Shown: piece after piece, positions 1-8,769 of the stretch
Layout of the letters: the number at the start of each line of letters is the position of its first letter
Numbering within the stretch: the first letter of the stretch is position 1
Assembly (NCBI RefSeq): GCF_008017825.1
Contig: NZ_VRLS01000012.1
Location: 124,001 to 188,000 of the forward strand
From: Mesonia sp008017825
Lineage (GTDB): Bacteria; Bacteroidota; Bacteroidia; Flavobacteriales; Flavobacteriaceae
Length of the DNA stretch: 64,000 bases
Reading direction: 5' to 3'
Program-made: the position numbers and the translations under genes
Notes under the pieces: model-generated
Seen by the model: the letters and a program-made list of their open reading frames with translations, nothing else
Databases searched by the model: none
What the model was told of the DNA's origin: nothing

Positions 1-1445
1 GCCAATACTTCATTTTCTATATTTACATTTAAATTTTGGGTACTCATAATTCTATTGGCATTTTTTAGTAGATCTCTATCTACTCCTCCAAAGACAGAAC
101 CATTAGAGAAAGCAGACGGTTGTTGCCAGGTAACATCAAAAATTTTTGTTATTTCATCTGCGAAAGATGTTATCGGTGGGTTAAAACTAAACAGTTGGTA
201 AGGAGAACCATATAAATGCCATCCTTTATTCTCTATTATCGGCTTTAAATGAGAAAAAATTTCTACTGAAAAGTTAACATCTAATGGTCCCGTACTTGAA
301 CTATCATAATAATTATTTGATACCGATTCCTTCAGATAGTATATCCCTTCTATATCAACTTTAGAATTATTGTTACTATTCCAATTTTGAGACATAGTCT
401 CTATTTTATCTAAATAATTTTCTAAATCTATCTTTAACTGGTTTCTAGCACTAGATGAAGGATAATCTTTATAATCTAAGACGGGAAGTTGTAATATAAT
501 CTTGGTATTTGGTAAATTTATTGAATTGGAAAGTTCTAAATTAGCACTGTTTAATTCTTCGATTAAAGGGTTTCTAGTGTTAAAAGGTAGGTAAGAACCA
601 TGACCAAACATTAAGTTAAGTTCCCATTGAGTGTCATTACCTAAATAATCAAAATTTGACTCAGTAATATCAATTAAGTTTGTAGTGCTGTTATCTTCGT
701 ATAGTTTTACATTATCTATTGCTATTTTTGCAGGGTAATCCCTATCGACCGTTCCAAGTTTCCAGTTGATAATATGAATTTTATAAGAATTAGCATTAGC
801 TGGTATTGAGAAAGTGCCCGCTTTTGATTGAAAATTATTATTATAGACATCTATAAATATATTTTGAGTATAAGCATCATTATAAGTGCTAAAATTATTT
901 CCTCCTCTTATTTCATCTCCATTAGTATCAAAAAACTCTATACCAACCACTAAGTCTGGTTGGGATAATGTAGTATGACCAGGTTTCAGCAAAGCTTTAG
1001 CATCGAATTCAATAGTTATATTTTGTGCAGAGTTTACATTAAAAAAACCATATGAAAGACCAGAGCCTATAGTTTCAGGTATTACTGCATAATTATTAGA
1101 GCCAGAGTTTCGAATAATTGGTAATTTGGTTTTTATAAAAAAATTGTTTAAATAGATGTCCCATAACTCTTCATCATAACCTATTGTATTAAAAAAGCCT
1201 AAATCAAGAAATAGAAAAGAATCCATTAACGGCTCACTATAGGTACTATTTTTATAGTAAGCTAAATAGGGTTTAAAATACTCTTTTGCACTTGTTGGTA
1301 TCAAATTATCATCCTGATGTGCAAAATGGGAGTAGAAAATTTGTGTGTTATTTACATTCATTTGACCTCTAACATTAGTTTGAGACCAAGAGTTTATTGA
1401 AAAATAAATAAAGAGTAATCCAAAAATTTGTAGTTTTTGTTTCAT
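1..1445 (-). CDS. Secreted DUF4855-like protein, 3' part outside window (partial)
   Basis: About 481 codons are open from the ATG at 1445 to the window edge; no stop is seen, so the C-terminus is missing. The N-terminus is a signal peptide (basic start, hydrophobic core, then SWSQ). The far end of the visible part reads GWHLYGSPYQ, then FDVTWQQPSAF and, about 30 residues on, an N-rich helix ending NVNIENE. This order (enclosed WxxYG region, FDxxxxQP, 'xxIExE') resembles DUF4855 proteins, thought to be TIM-barrel-like and found with carbohydrate-active enzymes. The first half looks like a beta-rich carbohydrate-binding-type domain. A 7-bp tandem repeat sits directly upstream of the ATG. Family call is moderate; enzymatic function is unknown. 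Confidence 0.55.
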   Translation of the reverse strand, partial: MKQKLQIFGLLFIYFSINSWSQTNVRGQMNVNNTQIFYSHFAHQDDNLIPTSAKEYFKPYLAYYKNSTYSEPLMDSFLFLDLGFFNTIGYDEELWDIYLNNFFIKTKLPIIRNSGSNNYAVIPETIGSGLSYGFFNVNSAQNITIEFDAKALLKPGHTTLSQPDLVVGIEFFDTNGDEIRGGNNFSTYNDAYTQNIFIDVYNNNFQSKAGTFSIPANANSYKIHIINWKLGTVDRDYPAKIAIDNVKLYEDNSTTNLIDITESNFDYLGNDTQWELNLMFGHGSYLPFNTRNPLIEELNSANLELSNSINLPNTKIILQLPVLDYKDYPSSSARNQLKIDLENYLDKIETMSQNWNSNNNSKVDIEGIYYLKESVSNNYYDSSSTGPLDVNFSVEIFSHLKPIIENKGWHLYGSPYQLFSFNPPITSFADEITKIFDVTWQQPSAFSNGSVFGGVDRDLLKNANRIMSTQNLNVNIENEVL

Positions 1446-1446
1446 A

Positions 1447-1484
1447 GTTGTTGGTTGTTGGTTGTTGGTTGTTGGTTGTTGGTT
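1447..1484. repeat. 7-bp tandem repeat (GTTGTTG) x5.4 next to a start codon
   Basis: Thirty-eight nucleotides made of five perfect copies of GTTGTTG plus three bases. On the minus strand it reads as CAACAAC units and ends one base before the ATG of the DUF4855-like gene, so it fills that gene's translation initiation region. cysQ ends just upstream at 1495. Confidence 0.9.
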
Positions 1485-1494
1485 AATAAATATA

Positions 1495-2253
1495 TTATTT
1501 TTTTACAAGAAAATGTGGATTTAATAAATTCTCTTTATTATAACGTAAAGGCTTATTATCTTCCATATTTATCACCTCTATGTTTAAGCCTCTTAACACC
1601 GCATTTGCAGCCGCTGTATCCCATTCCATAGTTGGAGCGAAACGAGGATAAATATCGGCCTCGCTATCTGCAATGAGCATAAACTTTAGAGAACTTCCCA
1701 TAGATACCGTTTCTGCATCTTTGTACTGTTCAATATACTTCTTTGTCTCTTCGTTTAAATGCGATCTAGAAGCTACGATTCTTTTAGCTCCATTTTCATT
1801 TTCTATAATTTTAAGCTCCACTTGGGGATCCATGTTTTCAGACTTAAAAGCTCCTATTCCCTCTCCTCCAAAATAAAGCTTATCAAGAACTGGTGCATAA
1901 ACTACGCCTAAAATTGGCTTTTGATTATGAATTAGAGCTATATTAACCGTAAACTCTCCATTTTTTTTGATAAATTCTTTAGTTCCGTCAAGCGGATCTA
2001 CCATCCAAAAATATTCCCATTCTTTTCTTTCTTTATAAGGGATTTTTGCACCTTCTTCAGAAAGGATCGGTAATTCTGTTTCCTTTAATTTTTCAACAAT
2101 AGTTTCATGCGCTAATTGATCTGCTTTGGTTAACGGACTATGATCTCCTTTTTCTTCTACACCAAAATCTTCAGAATTATAAACTTCTAAAATTTTGATT
2201 CCTGCATCTCTAGCCGCATCAATAATAAGCGGTATATATTTTTTTATCTCCAT
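1495..2253 (-). CDS. cysQ: 3'(2'),5'-bisphosphate nucleotidase CysQ
   Basis: Hydrolyses the 3'-phosphate of PAP/PAPS to AMP/APS, removing the toxic by-product of sulfotransfer or PAPS reduction in the cytoplasm. The 252-residue length is normal for the inositol monophosphatase-like family. Metal-site motifs are visible: SEEG near residue 65, DPLDGTKEFI near residues 85-94, and WDTAAANAVL near residues 210-220. It follows cysN by 2 bp and closes the sulfate-activation run, so it is probably co-transcribed with cysC, cysD and cysN. No oddities seen. Confidence 0.93.
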   Translation of the reverse strand: MEIKKYIPLIIDAARDAGIKILEVYNSEDFGVEEKGDHSPLTKADQLAHETIVEKLKETELPILSEEGAKIPYKERKEWEYFWMVDPLDGTKEFIKKNGEFTVNIALIHNQKPILGVVYAPVLDKLYFGGEGIGAFKSENMDPQVELKIIENENGAKRIVASRSHLNEETKKYIEQYKDAETVSMGSSLKFMLIADSEADIYPRFAPTMEWDTAAANAVLRGLNIEVINMEDNKPLRYNKENLLNPHFLVKK

Positions 2254-2255
2254 AG

Positions 2256-3512
2256 TTAAATTATCATTCCTGCAGCCACTGTTTCGTTGGTGCTTTCATC
2301 TATTAATATAATACTTCCTGTAATTCTGTTTTCGCGGTAATCATCTTTCATTAAAGGTTTGGTGGTACGTATCTTTACCCGACCAATATCATTCATCTTT
2401 AGATCCTTATCTTCATTATTTCTATCGTAAGTATTGATATCTATTTTATACACCACTTCTTTTATTAACGCTTTTTGTTCGTTAGAAGTATGCATTAACG
2501 TGTATTTAGCTCTTGGTTTTGCGGCATCATTATTTAACCAGCAAATCATCGCTTCTATATCTTGGGAGGGTTCTGGCTGATTGTTTTTCTTCACCAACAT
2601 ATCTCCTCTACTAATGTCAATATCATCTTCTAGAGTTACTGCAATACTCATAGGCGCAAATGCTTCTTCGATCTCTTTGTCTCCCGCATTAATGCTTTTT
2701 ACTCTGGAGGTAAATCCTGAGGGAAGAACCGAGACCTCATCTCCTTTTCTTAAAATTCCACTAGCCAACCTTCCTGCGTATCCTCTATAATCTATAAAAC
2801 CTTCTCGTTGAGGTCTCAATACGGTTTGCACCGGAAAACGGGTATCTATTTTATTAATATCACTACTAATATGAAGAGTTTCTAACTCGTATAAAAGCGG
2901 GGCGCCTTGATACCAGTCCATATGCTTTGATCGGTTCACCACATTATCTCCATACAAGGCACTTATAGGAATAAAACGAACGTCTTTAATCATTAATTTG
3001 GAAGAGAACTCTTCAAATTGAGCAATAATATTTTCATAAGTCTCTTGCTTATGTTCTACCAAATCCATCTTATTGATACAAACAATGATATGTGGAATTT
3101 GTAATAAAGAGGCTATAAATGTGTGACGTTTGGTTTGTTCTATCACTCCGTGGCGGGCATCAATCAAGATAATAGCAGCATTGGCCGTAGAAGCTCCTGT
3201 CACCATATTACGCGTATATTGAATATGTCCTGGCGTATCGGCAATGATAAATTTACGTTTGGGTGTAGTAAAATAGCGATAAGCTACATCGATGGTGATT
3301 CCCTGCTCGCGCTCATCTTTTAACCCGTCGGTAAACAAGGCTAGATCTACTCCTTTTTGTCCTTTTTTTCTACTGGTATTCTCTACTGCTTCCAATTGGT
3401 CTTCAAAAATAGATTTTGAATCATATAGAAGTCTTCCTATTAATGTGCTCTTTCCATCATCTACACTTCCTGCTGTGGTAAATCGTAAAAGTTGGTTTTT
3501 ATCTATTTCCAT
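2256..3512 (-). CDS. cysN: Sulfate adenylyltransferase subunit 1 (GTPase) CysN
   Basis: The regulatory GTPase of ATP sulfurylase; GTP hydrolysis drives APS formation by CysD. The 418 residues carry the EF-Tu-type G domain: GSVDDGKST (about residue 15), DTPGH (about 93) and NKMD (about 147), followed by beta-barrel domains. It lacks the fused APS-kinase domain found in NodQ-type proteins, consistent with the separate cysC next door. It sits downstream of cysD with a 63-bp gap filled by a degenerate repeat, and 2 bp before cysQ. Confidence 0.95.
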   Translation of the reverse strand: MEIDKNQLLRFTTAGSVDDGKSTLIGRLLYDSKSIFEDQLEAVENTSRKKGQKGVDLALFTDGLKDEREQGITIDVAYRYFTTPKRKFIIADTPGHIQYTRNMVTGASTANAAIILIDARHGVIEQTKRHTFIASLLQIPHIIVCINKMDLVEHKQETYENIIAQFEEFSSKLMIKDVRFIPISALYGDNVVNRSKHMDWYQGAPLLYELETLHISSDINKIDTRFPVQTVLRPQREGFIDYRGYAGRLASGILRKGDEVSVLPSGFTSRVKSINAGDKEIEEAFAPMSIAVTLEDDIDISRGDMLVKKNNQPEPSQDIEAMICWLNNDAAKPRAKYTLMHTSNEQKALIKEVVYKIDINTYDRNNEDKDLKMNDIGRVKIRTTKPLMKDDYRENRITGSIILIDESTNETVAAGMII

Positions 3513-3520
3513 TTTAAATG

Positions 3521-3571
3521 CTTTGGGTTTTAGGCTTTAGGCTGTTAGCTGTTGGCTTTGTGCTGTGGGCT
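3521..3571. repeat. Degenerate GCTNTTAG/GGCTTT tandem repeat between cysD and cysN
   Basis: About 50 nt made of imperfect units such as TTTAGGC, TGTTAGC, TGTTGGC and TGTGGGC, lying in the only sizeable gap of the cys run. Composition (many G and T on the plus strand) differs from the surrounding AT-rich DNA. It resembles the simple-repeat tract upstream of the DUF4855-like gene in character but not in unit. Confidence 0.7.
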
Positions 3572-3575
3572 AAAT

Positions 3576-4481
3576 TTAAAAATACCCTTCTCTTTTTCTG
3601 TCTTCCATTGCCGTTTCTGAACGTTTGTCATCCGAACGGTTTCCTCGTTCAGTTTGACGCATCGCTGAGACTTCTAAAGCTACCTTTTCGATCGTATCGG
3701 CATCACTTTCTATACCTCCAGTTATGGTAATATCTCCTAAGGTTCTAAAACGTATCTTCTTGGTCACTATTTCTTCATTCTCTTCCAACTTTAAAAAATC
3801 TGAGTTGGGTATCCAAGAATCCTGACGTCTTACTACTTCCCTCTCGTGGGCTAAGTATAATGAGGGAATTTCTATGTTTTCTCGCTGAATATAGTTCCAC
3901 ACATCCATCTCTGTCCAATTACTTATCGGAAAAGCTCTAAAATGTTCCCCTTCAAAATATTTTCCGTTAAGGATATTCCAAAGTTCTGGGCGTTGATTTT
4001 TAGGGTCCCATTGTCCAAAGTCATCTCTATGAGAAAAGAAACGTTCTTTCGCTCTTGCCTTTTCTTCATCTCGTCTTCCTCCTCCAATAGCACAATCTAC
4101 TTTATTGCGCTCAATCGCATCTAGTAAAGTAGTAATTTGTAAAGCGTTTCTAGTGGCGTTTTTTCCTTTTTCTTCGGCTACTCTTCCCGTGTCGATAGAT
4201 TCTTGTACAGAACCTACAATAAGTCGCGCATCTAACTCTTTAATAAGCTTATCGCGGAATTCGATCGTTTCTGGAAAATTATGTCCCGTATCTACGTGCA
4301 TTAATGCAAACGGAATTTTTGATGGGTAAAAGGCTTTCTTTGCCAAGTGCGTTACCAAAATAGAATCTTTTCCTCCAGAAAATAAGATGACTGGGTTTTG
4401 AAACTGCGCCCATACTTCTCTCAAAATATAGATAGCTTCAGATTCTAATTCATCTAGATAGTTTAAATAATACTTGCTCAT
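3576..4481 (-). CDS. cysD: Sulfate adenylyltransferase subunit 2 CysD
   Basis: Catalytic subunit of heterodimeric ATP sulfurylase, making APS from ATP and sulfate. At 301 residues it has the family's normal length. The PP-loop FSGGKDS lies near residues 34-40, followed by HVDTGHNFPET and the conserved GGGRRDEEKARAKER (about residues 137-152). The C-terminal part has the expected RFRTLGD and GIESDA motifs. It starts 6 bp after cysC ends and precedes cysN, an order common in Bacteroidota. Confidence 0.95.
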   Translation of the reverse strand: MSKYYLNYLDELESEAIYILREVWAQFQNPVILFSGGKDSILVTHLAKKAFYPSKIPFALMHVDTGHNFPETIEFRDKLIKELDARLIVGSVQESIDTGRVAEEKGKNATRNALQITTLLDAIERNKVDCAIGGGRRDEEKARAKERFFSHRDDFGQWDPKNQRPELWNILNGKYFEGEHFRAFPISNWTEMDVWNYIQRENIEIPSLYLAHEREVVRRQDSWIPNSDFLKLEENEEIVTKKIRFRTLGDITITGGIESDADTIEKVALEVSAMRQTERGNRSDDKRSETAMEDRKREGYF

Positions 4482-4487
4482 AACTGA

Positions 4488-5078
4488 CTAGCTTAGTTTT
4501 TGGGTAACTTTATTGATAATGATAGCTAACGATTCTTCTATCGTTTGATTGCTGGTATTCACTTTTATTTCAGGGTTTGTAGGAGCTTCATAGGGAGCGC
4601 TAATTCCTGTAAAATTCTTTATTTCTCCTTGTCTTGCTTTTTGGTAGAGCCCTTTTACATCTCTGTGTTCACAATCTTCAATTTCTGCGTGTACATAAAT
4701 CTCTATAAAGTTCTCTTCTCCAACAATTTGCTGGATCATTTCTCGATCTTCTCGCATAGGAGAAATAAAAGCGGCTAAGGTAACAACTCCTGCATCGATA
4801 AACAACTTTGAGACCTCTGCTATTCTTCGCAAGTTTTCTTTACGATCCTCTGGCGTAAACGATAAATCGGTATTAATTCCTCGCCTTATATTATCGCCAT
4901 CTAATACATAAGTTTGCATCCCTTGTGCAAACAATTGTTTTTCTACTTCATTGGCTAAGGTAGATTTCCCTGAACCCGATAGTCCTGTAAACCACAAAAG
5001 CTTTGCTTGGTGTTTATTTCTTGAGGTTCTATCTTTTTGAGTAATGCTATAATCTTGATGAATAACATTTTTATTCAT
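4488..5078 (-). CDS. cysC: Adenylylsulfate kinase CysC
   Basis: Phosphorylates APS to PAPS, the donor for sulfotransferases or for assimilatory PAPS reductase. It has 196 residues, the usual size for the free-standing enzyme. Walker A is GLSGSGKST near residues 32-40, followed by LDGDNIRRGIN and FISPMREDRE typical of APS kinase. Its start overlaps the end of the DUF2061 gene by 8 bp, pointing to translational coupling. Confidence 0.95.
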   Translation of the reverse strand: MNKNVIHQDYSITQKDRTSRNKHQAKLLWFTGLSGSGKSTLANEVEKQLFAQGMQTYVLDGDNIRRGINTDLSFTPEDRKENLRRIAEVSKLFIDAGVVTLAAFISPMREDREMIQQIVGEENFIEIYVHAEIEDCEHRDVKGLYQKARQGEIKNFTGISAPYEAPTNPEIKVNTSNQTIEESLAIIINKVTQKLS

Positions 5079-5511
5079 AAGTAGGCTTTATTTCTTTTTT
5101 AATTCCATAATTACTTCTATACCAAACACGCTCATGCAGATAATATAAAATAGGTTTAGTGGCCAACTCGGCTCCTCCTATTTTAAGGCCTGTAATTATA
5201 TCTCCAGAGATCAACCAGCTTAATAAAATAGTATCGATCGTGCCTATTAATCGCCACGTAATGGTTTTTATGATATGACGAAGTCTACTTTCTTTAAGCT
5301 CTTTATTTTTATCTAAATTAACCCGTATCCAAACTCGTTCGTGGGCATAATACAATAACATCTTGGTGATCGTTTCTGAAAAACCAATCTTTAAACCCGT
5401 AAACGGATTGCCTGTCATTACCCAAGAAAGAATTATAGTATCTATAGTTCCCACACAACGCCACGTAATTGCCTTGGCTATATGTCGTTTATGGGAAATT
5501 TTTTGTGCCAC
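5071..5511 (-). CDS. Double DUF2061 membrane protein
   Basis: 146 residues made of two tandem copies of a DUF2061 unit. Copy one (about 12-62) and copy two (about 80-131) share TWR..GTIDT, LSW, TGLKIG and YY.HERVW. Each unit has two hydrophobic stretches, so the protein should have about four membrane segments. DUF2061 function is unknown; the gene overlaps cysC by 8 bp, so a role linked to sulfate activation or sulfate entry is a reasonable inference from position. No sulfate permease sits in this cluster itself. The family call is firm, the role is not. Confidence 0.85.
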   Translation of the reverse strand: MAQKISHKRHIAKAITWRCVGTIDTIILSWVMTGNPFTGLKIGFSETITKMLLYYAHERVWIRVNLDKNKELKESRLRHIIKTITWRLIGTIDTILLSWLISGDIITGLKIGGAELATKPILYYLHERVWYRSNYGIKKEIKPTYE

Positions 5512-5514
5512 TTA

Positions 5515-6366
5515 CTATTTAATATAGGTTTGATATAAGTTTTCTAAACTATTGCGCCAAGACAAAATAGAAACTCCAAAAATACTAATAACTTTTTTCT
5601 TATCTAGGCAACTATTCAAAGGTCTTTTCGCTTTAGTTTTATATGAGTTTGAGGCATGTAAAACCGCTTTAGTATGGGGTTGCAAGCTCACAATAGATTT
5701 AGCAAAATCATACCACGTAGCATCTTCTAAATTGCTAAAATGGTATATGCCATAAGCTTCAGATTTTATTTCAATTATTTTTAAAATGAGAGCTGCTAAA
5801 TCGTTTGCATTGGTAGGGTTTCCTTTTTGTTCGGTTGTAATATTTAATGTAGCTCCTTCTTGAGTTTTTTGAAGAATCGTTTTAAAAAAATTATGTCCAA
5901 ATTGTGAATACAACCAAGAAGTACGAATGATAAAAAATGTATCTAAGGCTTCTTGAATATATTGTTCTCCTTTTAATTTTGATGCTCCATAAACATTAAT
6001 TGGGTTGACTTTATCTTCTTCTGAGTAAGACTCTTCTTTTTCTCCATCAAATACATAATCTGTTGACACATGAATAAGCTTTGTTTCGTGTTTTTTGCAG
6101 GTTTTAGCCAAGTTTTTTACAGCTTCTGCATTGATAAGAAATGCTCTTTCCGGTTCAGATTCTGCTTTTTCTACATTGGTGTAAGCTGCTGCATTAATGC
6201 AAAAGTCATACTTTTGTTGAGAAAAAATACTCTCAATTGCTTCCGCGGAAGCGATATCTAAATCGGTTGAATTTTTAAAGCTAAAATGATAATTAGGATA
6301 AGCTTTTGCCGCAATTTGCAGACATTGGCCTAATTGTCCTGCTGCTCCTGTAACAAGAATATTCAT
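5515..6366 (-). CDS. rfbD: dTDP-4-dehydrorhamnose reductase RfbD
   Basis: Last step of dTDP-L-rhamnose synthesis, reducing dTDP-4-keto-L-rhamnose with NAD(P)H. The 283-residue short-chain dehydrogenase shows GAAGQLGQ at residues 7-14, STDYVFDG and the catalytic YGASK. It starts inside the last 4 bp of rfbC and is followed 3 bp later by the DUF2061 gene. Its codons for Ala-Ser-Ala-Glu-Ala near residue 42 form the palindrome GCTTCCGCGGAAGC described separately. Confidence 0.93.
   Translation of the reverse strand: MNILVTGAAGQLGQCLQIAAKAYPNYHFSFKNSTDLDIASAEAIESIFSQQKYDFCINAAAYTNVEKAESEPERAFLINAEAVKNLAKTCKKHETKLIHVSTDYVFDGEKEESYSEEDKVNPINVYGASKLKGEQYIQEALDTFFIIRTSWLYSQFGHNFFKTILQKTQEGATLNITTEQKGNPTNANDLAALILKIIEIKSEAYGIYHFSNLEDATWYDFAKSIVSLQPHTKAVLHASNSYKTKAKRPLNSCLDKKKVISIFGVSILSWRNSLENLYQTYIK
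6239..6252. repeat. Palindrome GCTTCCGCGGAAGC inside rfbD
   Basis: Perfect 14-bp palindrome inside coding sequence, read in rfbD as Ala-Ser-Ala-Glu. One member of a dispersed family with copies in holB, folB and ctpA. Confidence 0.8.
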
Positions 6367-6908
6367 GATTTAAATTCTTCTAAAGTAGGATGTTCTTGAT
6401 CTTTTGGAGATAAAATAAATTCTTCTTTAGGTAATTGCCAGTCAATATTTAGCATAGGATCGTTGTAAATAACTCCTGCTTCTGAAGTTTTATGATAGTA
6501 ATTATCGCATTTATAGGCGAAAATAGCTGTTTTAGAAAGTGTTATAAAGCCGTGTCCAAAACCTTTAGGAATAAAAAGCTGAAAGTTATTTTCTTCATTT
6601 AGAATTATGCTGTAGGTTTTCCCAAAAGTAGATGAGCCTTTTCTAAGATCTACCGCTACATCTAGTACTTCGCCTTGAACTACTCTTACTAATTTTGCCT
6701 GTGCATTTTCTCCCGTTTGCAAATGAATTCCGCGTAAAGCGCCACGCTGAGAAATAGATTGGTTATCTTGAATGAAATTGACATTTAAACCCGTCTTTTC
6801 TTGAAATAATTTATGGTTATAACTTTCAAAAAAACTTCCTCTATCATCTTTAAAAACTTGAGGTTTTATAAGTAAGCATCCTTCTAATGGTGTTTTTTCT
6901 ACTGTCAT
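6363..6908 (-). CDS. rfbC: dTDP-4-dehydrorhamnose 3,5-epimerase RfbC
   Basis: Epimerises C3 and C5 of the 4-keto sugar to give dTDP-4-keto-L-rhamnose. The 181-residue cupin has FFESYN, the conserved RGIHLQ segment with its catalytic His (about residue 61), and VVDVAVDLRKGS-like core (here EVLDVAVDLRKGS). It is sandwiched between rfbA (no gap) and rfbD (4-bp overlap), so the three are certainly one transcription unit. Confidence 0.94.
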   Translation of the reverse strand: MTVEKTPLEGCLLIKPQVFKDDRGSFFESYNHKLFQEKTGLNVNFIQDNQSISQRGALRGIHLQTGENAQAKLVRVVQGEVLDVAVDLRKGSSTFGKTYSIILNEENNFQLFIPKGFGHGFITLSKTAIFAYKCDNYYHKTSEAGVIYNDPMLNIDWQLPKEEFILSPKDQEHPTLEEFKS

Positions 6909-7757
6909 TTATTGTAAATTTTTACTGTATCCACTTTTAATAAGTGGTTTCAATAATTTTTGATATTGCTGTTTAGAAATATAACCCATAGTATAGGCTG
7001 CTTCTTCTATAGATCCTACTTTTAAACCTTGTCGCTCTTCAATAGCTTCTACAAAATTTGAAGCTTGCATAAGTGATTTAAAAGTACCTGTATCTAACCA
7101 AGCTGTACCTTTATCTAGAATACCTACTTGAAGTTTTCCTTTATCTAAATACGCATTATTAACATCGGTAATCTCTAATTCACCGCGTTGACTTGGTTTA
7201 ATATTTTTGGCTATTTCTATGACTTCATTGTCGTAAAAATAAATTCCGGGAACAGCATATTTTGATTTTGGATTTTGGGGTTTTTCTTCAATAGAAATTG
7301 CCTTTCCTTCATTATTAAATTCTACCACACCGTAACGTTCGGGATCGTGAACGTGGTATGCATACACTACACCTCCATCGGGATTATTATTCTCTTGAAG
7401 TAGTTTTTCTAATCCAGAACCATAAAAGATATTATCTCCTAAAATAAGAGCTACTTTATCGTCTCCAATAAAATCTTCTCCAATAATAAAAGCTTCTGCA
7501 AGACCATTAGGTTGAGCTTGTTCTTTATATTCAAAGCGGCAGCCTAGTTGCTCTCCTGTTCCTAATAAATTTTCAAATAAAGGTAAATCGTGAGGCGTGC
7601 TTATGATTAATATTTCTTTTATCCCAGCTAACATTAATGTTGACAACGGATAATAAATCATAGGCTTATCATATACTGGAAGTAATTGCTTACTTACCGC
7701 TAAAGTAAGTGGATGTAACCTTGTTCCTGAACCTCCTGCTAAAATAATTCCTTTCAT
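6909..7757 (-). CDS. rfbA: Glucose-1-phosphate thymidylyltransferase RfbA
   Basis: First step of dTDP-rhamnose synthesis: glucose-1-phosphate plus dTTP to dTDP-glucose. 282 residues with the nucleotidyltransferase signature GGSGTRLHPLT (about 8-18), the QLLPVYDKPM substrate segment, LGDNIFYG, and EEKP. Start overlaps the stop of rfbB by 4 bp. Confidence 0.95.
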   Translation of the reverse strand: MKGIILAGGSGTRLHPLTLAVSKQLLPVYDKPMIYYPLSTLMLAGIKEILIISTPHDLPLFENLLGTGEQLGCRFEYKEQAQPNGLAEAFIIGEDFIGDDKVALILGDNIFYGSGLEKLLQENNNPDGGVVYAYHVHDPERYGVVEFNNEGKAISIEEKPQNPKSKYAVPGIYFYDNEVIEIAKNIKPSQRGELEITDVNNAYLDKGKLQVGILDKGTAWLDTGTFKSLMQASNFVEAIEERQGLKVGSIEEAAYTMGYISKQQYQKLLKPLIKSGYSKNLQ

Positions 7758-8767
7758 TGGGTATATTTATTTAGATACCATTGGATGGTTTTCTTAATTC
7801 CTGACTCAAAATTTTCTTCTGCTTTCCAATTTAATTGACTTTCTATTTTCGAGGCATCTATAGCATATCTAAAATCGTGCCCTGGTCTATCTTTTACAAA
7901 AGCGATTAAATTTTTATAAGAGTCGCTATTTTTTCTTGGATAAATATCGTCTAAGATTTCACAAATAGCTTGAGCTATATATAAGTTTTGACGTTCATTT
8001 TTACCACCTATGTTATAGGTTTCACCTAATTTTCCTTCCGTTAAGGCTAACTTTATTCCTTTACAATGATCAAGCACATATAACCAGTCTCTAATGTTGG
8101 TGCCTTCGCCATAAATGGGAATATTTTCTTCTTGAATTGCTTTACGGATAATAGTGGGAATTAACTTTTCATCGTGTTGATGCGGACCGTAATTATTAGA
8201 ACAATTGGTGGTTATTACAGGCATGCCATAGGTATGAAAATAACTTCTTACTAACATATCTGATGCTGCTTTTGAAGCACTATAAGGACTGTTAGGAGCA
8301 TAAGGAGTTTCTTCTGTAAATAAACCTGTCTCACCTAGAGTGCCATAAACTTCATCTGTAGAAACGTGCAGAAAACGGGCGTTAGAAAACTTTTCATTTA
8401 TCTGAAAAGGTTCTTTCATCCATAGTTTATAGGCAGTTTGGAGTACATTAAAAGTTCCGTTTACGTTAGTTTCAATAAATACAGACGGATTTGAAATAGA
8501 ATTATCTACGTGAGATTCGGCTGCAAAATGCACCACCTCCTCAAATTGATATTGATCAAAGAGTTCTTTGATTAATTCTAAGTTACAAATATCTCCTTCT
8601 ACAAATTTATAATTTTGATGTTCTGGTTGTTCTATATTATTTAAATCTCCTGCATAGGTTAGCTTATCCAGATTAATAACCTTTATCTCGTTTTGCGAAT
8701 TTAAAAGATAGTTAATGTAGTTGGAGCCTATAAAACCTGCACCACCCGTAATCAAAATAGTTTTCAT
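7754..8767 (-). CDS. rfbB: dTDP-glucose 4,6-dehydratase RfbB
   Basis: Converts dTDP-glucose to dTDP-4-keto-6-deoxyglucose with tightly bound NAD. 337 residues; Rossmann motif GGAGFIGSNY at 7-16, HFAAESHVD, STDEVYG and the catalytic YSASKAASD. It follows the Wzz-like gene with a 2-bp gap and overlaps rfbA, placing chain-length control and rhamnose precursor synthesis in the same unit. Confidence 0.95.
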   Translation of the reverse strand: MKTILITGGAGFIGSNYINYLLNSQNEIKVINLDKLTYAGDLNNIEQPEHQNYKFVEGDICNLELIKELFDQYQFEEVVHFAAESHVDNSISNPSVFIETNVNGTFNVLQTAYKLWMKEPFQINEKFSNARFLHVSTDEVYGTLGETGLFTEETPYAPNSPYSASKAASDMLVRSYFHTYGMPVITTNCSNNYGPHQHDEKLIPTIIRKAIQEENIPIYGEGTNIRDWLYVLDHCKGIKLALTEGKLGETYNIGGKNERQNLYIAQAICEILDDIYPRKNSDSYKNLIAFVKDRPGHDFRYAIDASKIESQLNWKAEENFESGIKKTIQWYLNKYTQ

Positions 8768-8769
8768 AT

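Noticed and set aside
1437..1631. Plus-strand ORF reading VVGCWLLVV repeats
   Set aside because: Produced by the GTTGTTG tandem repeat and antisense cysQ; no start context or family.
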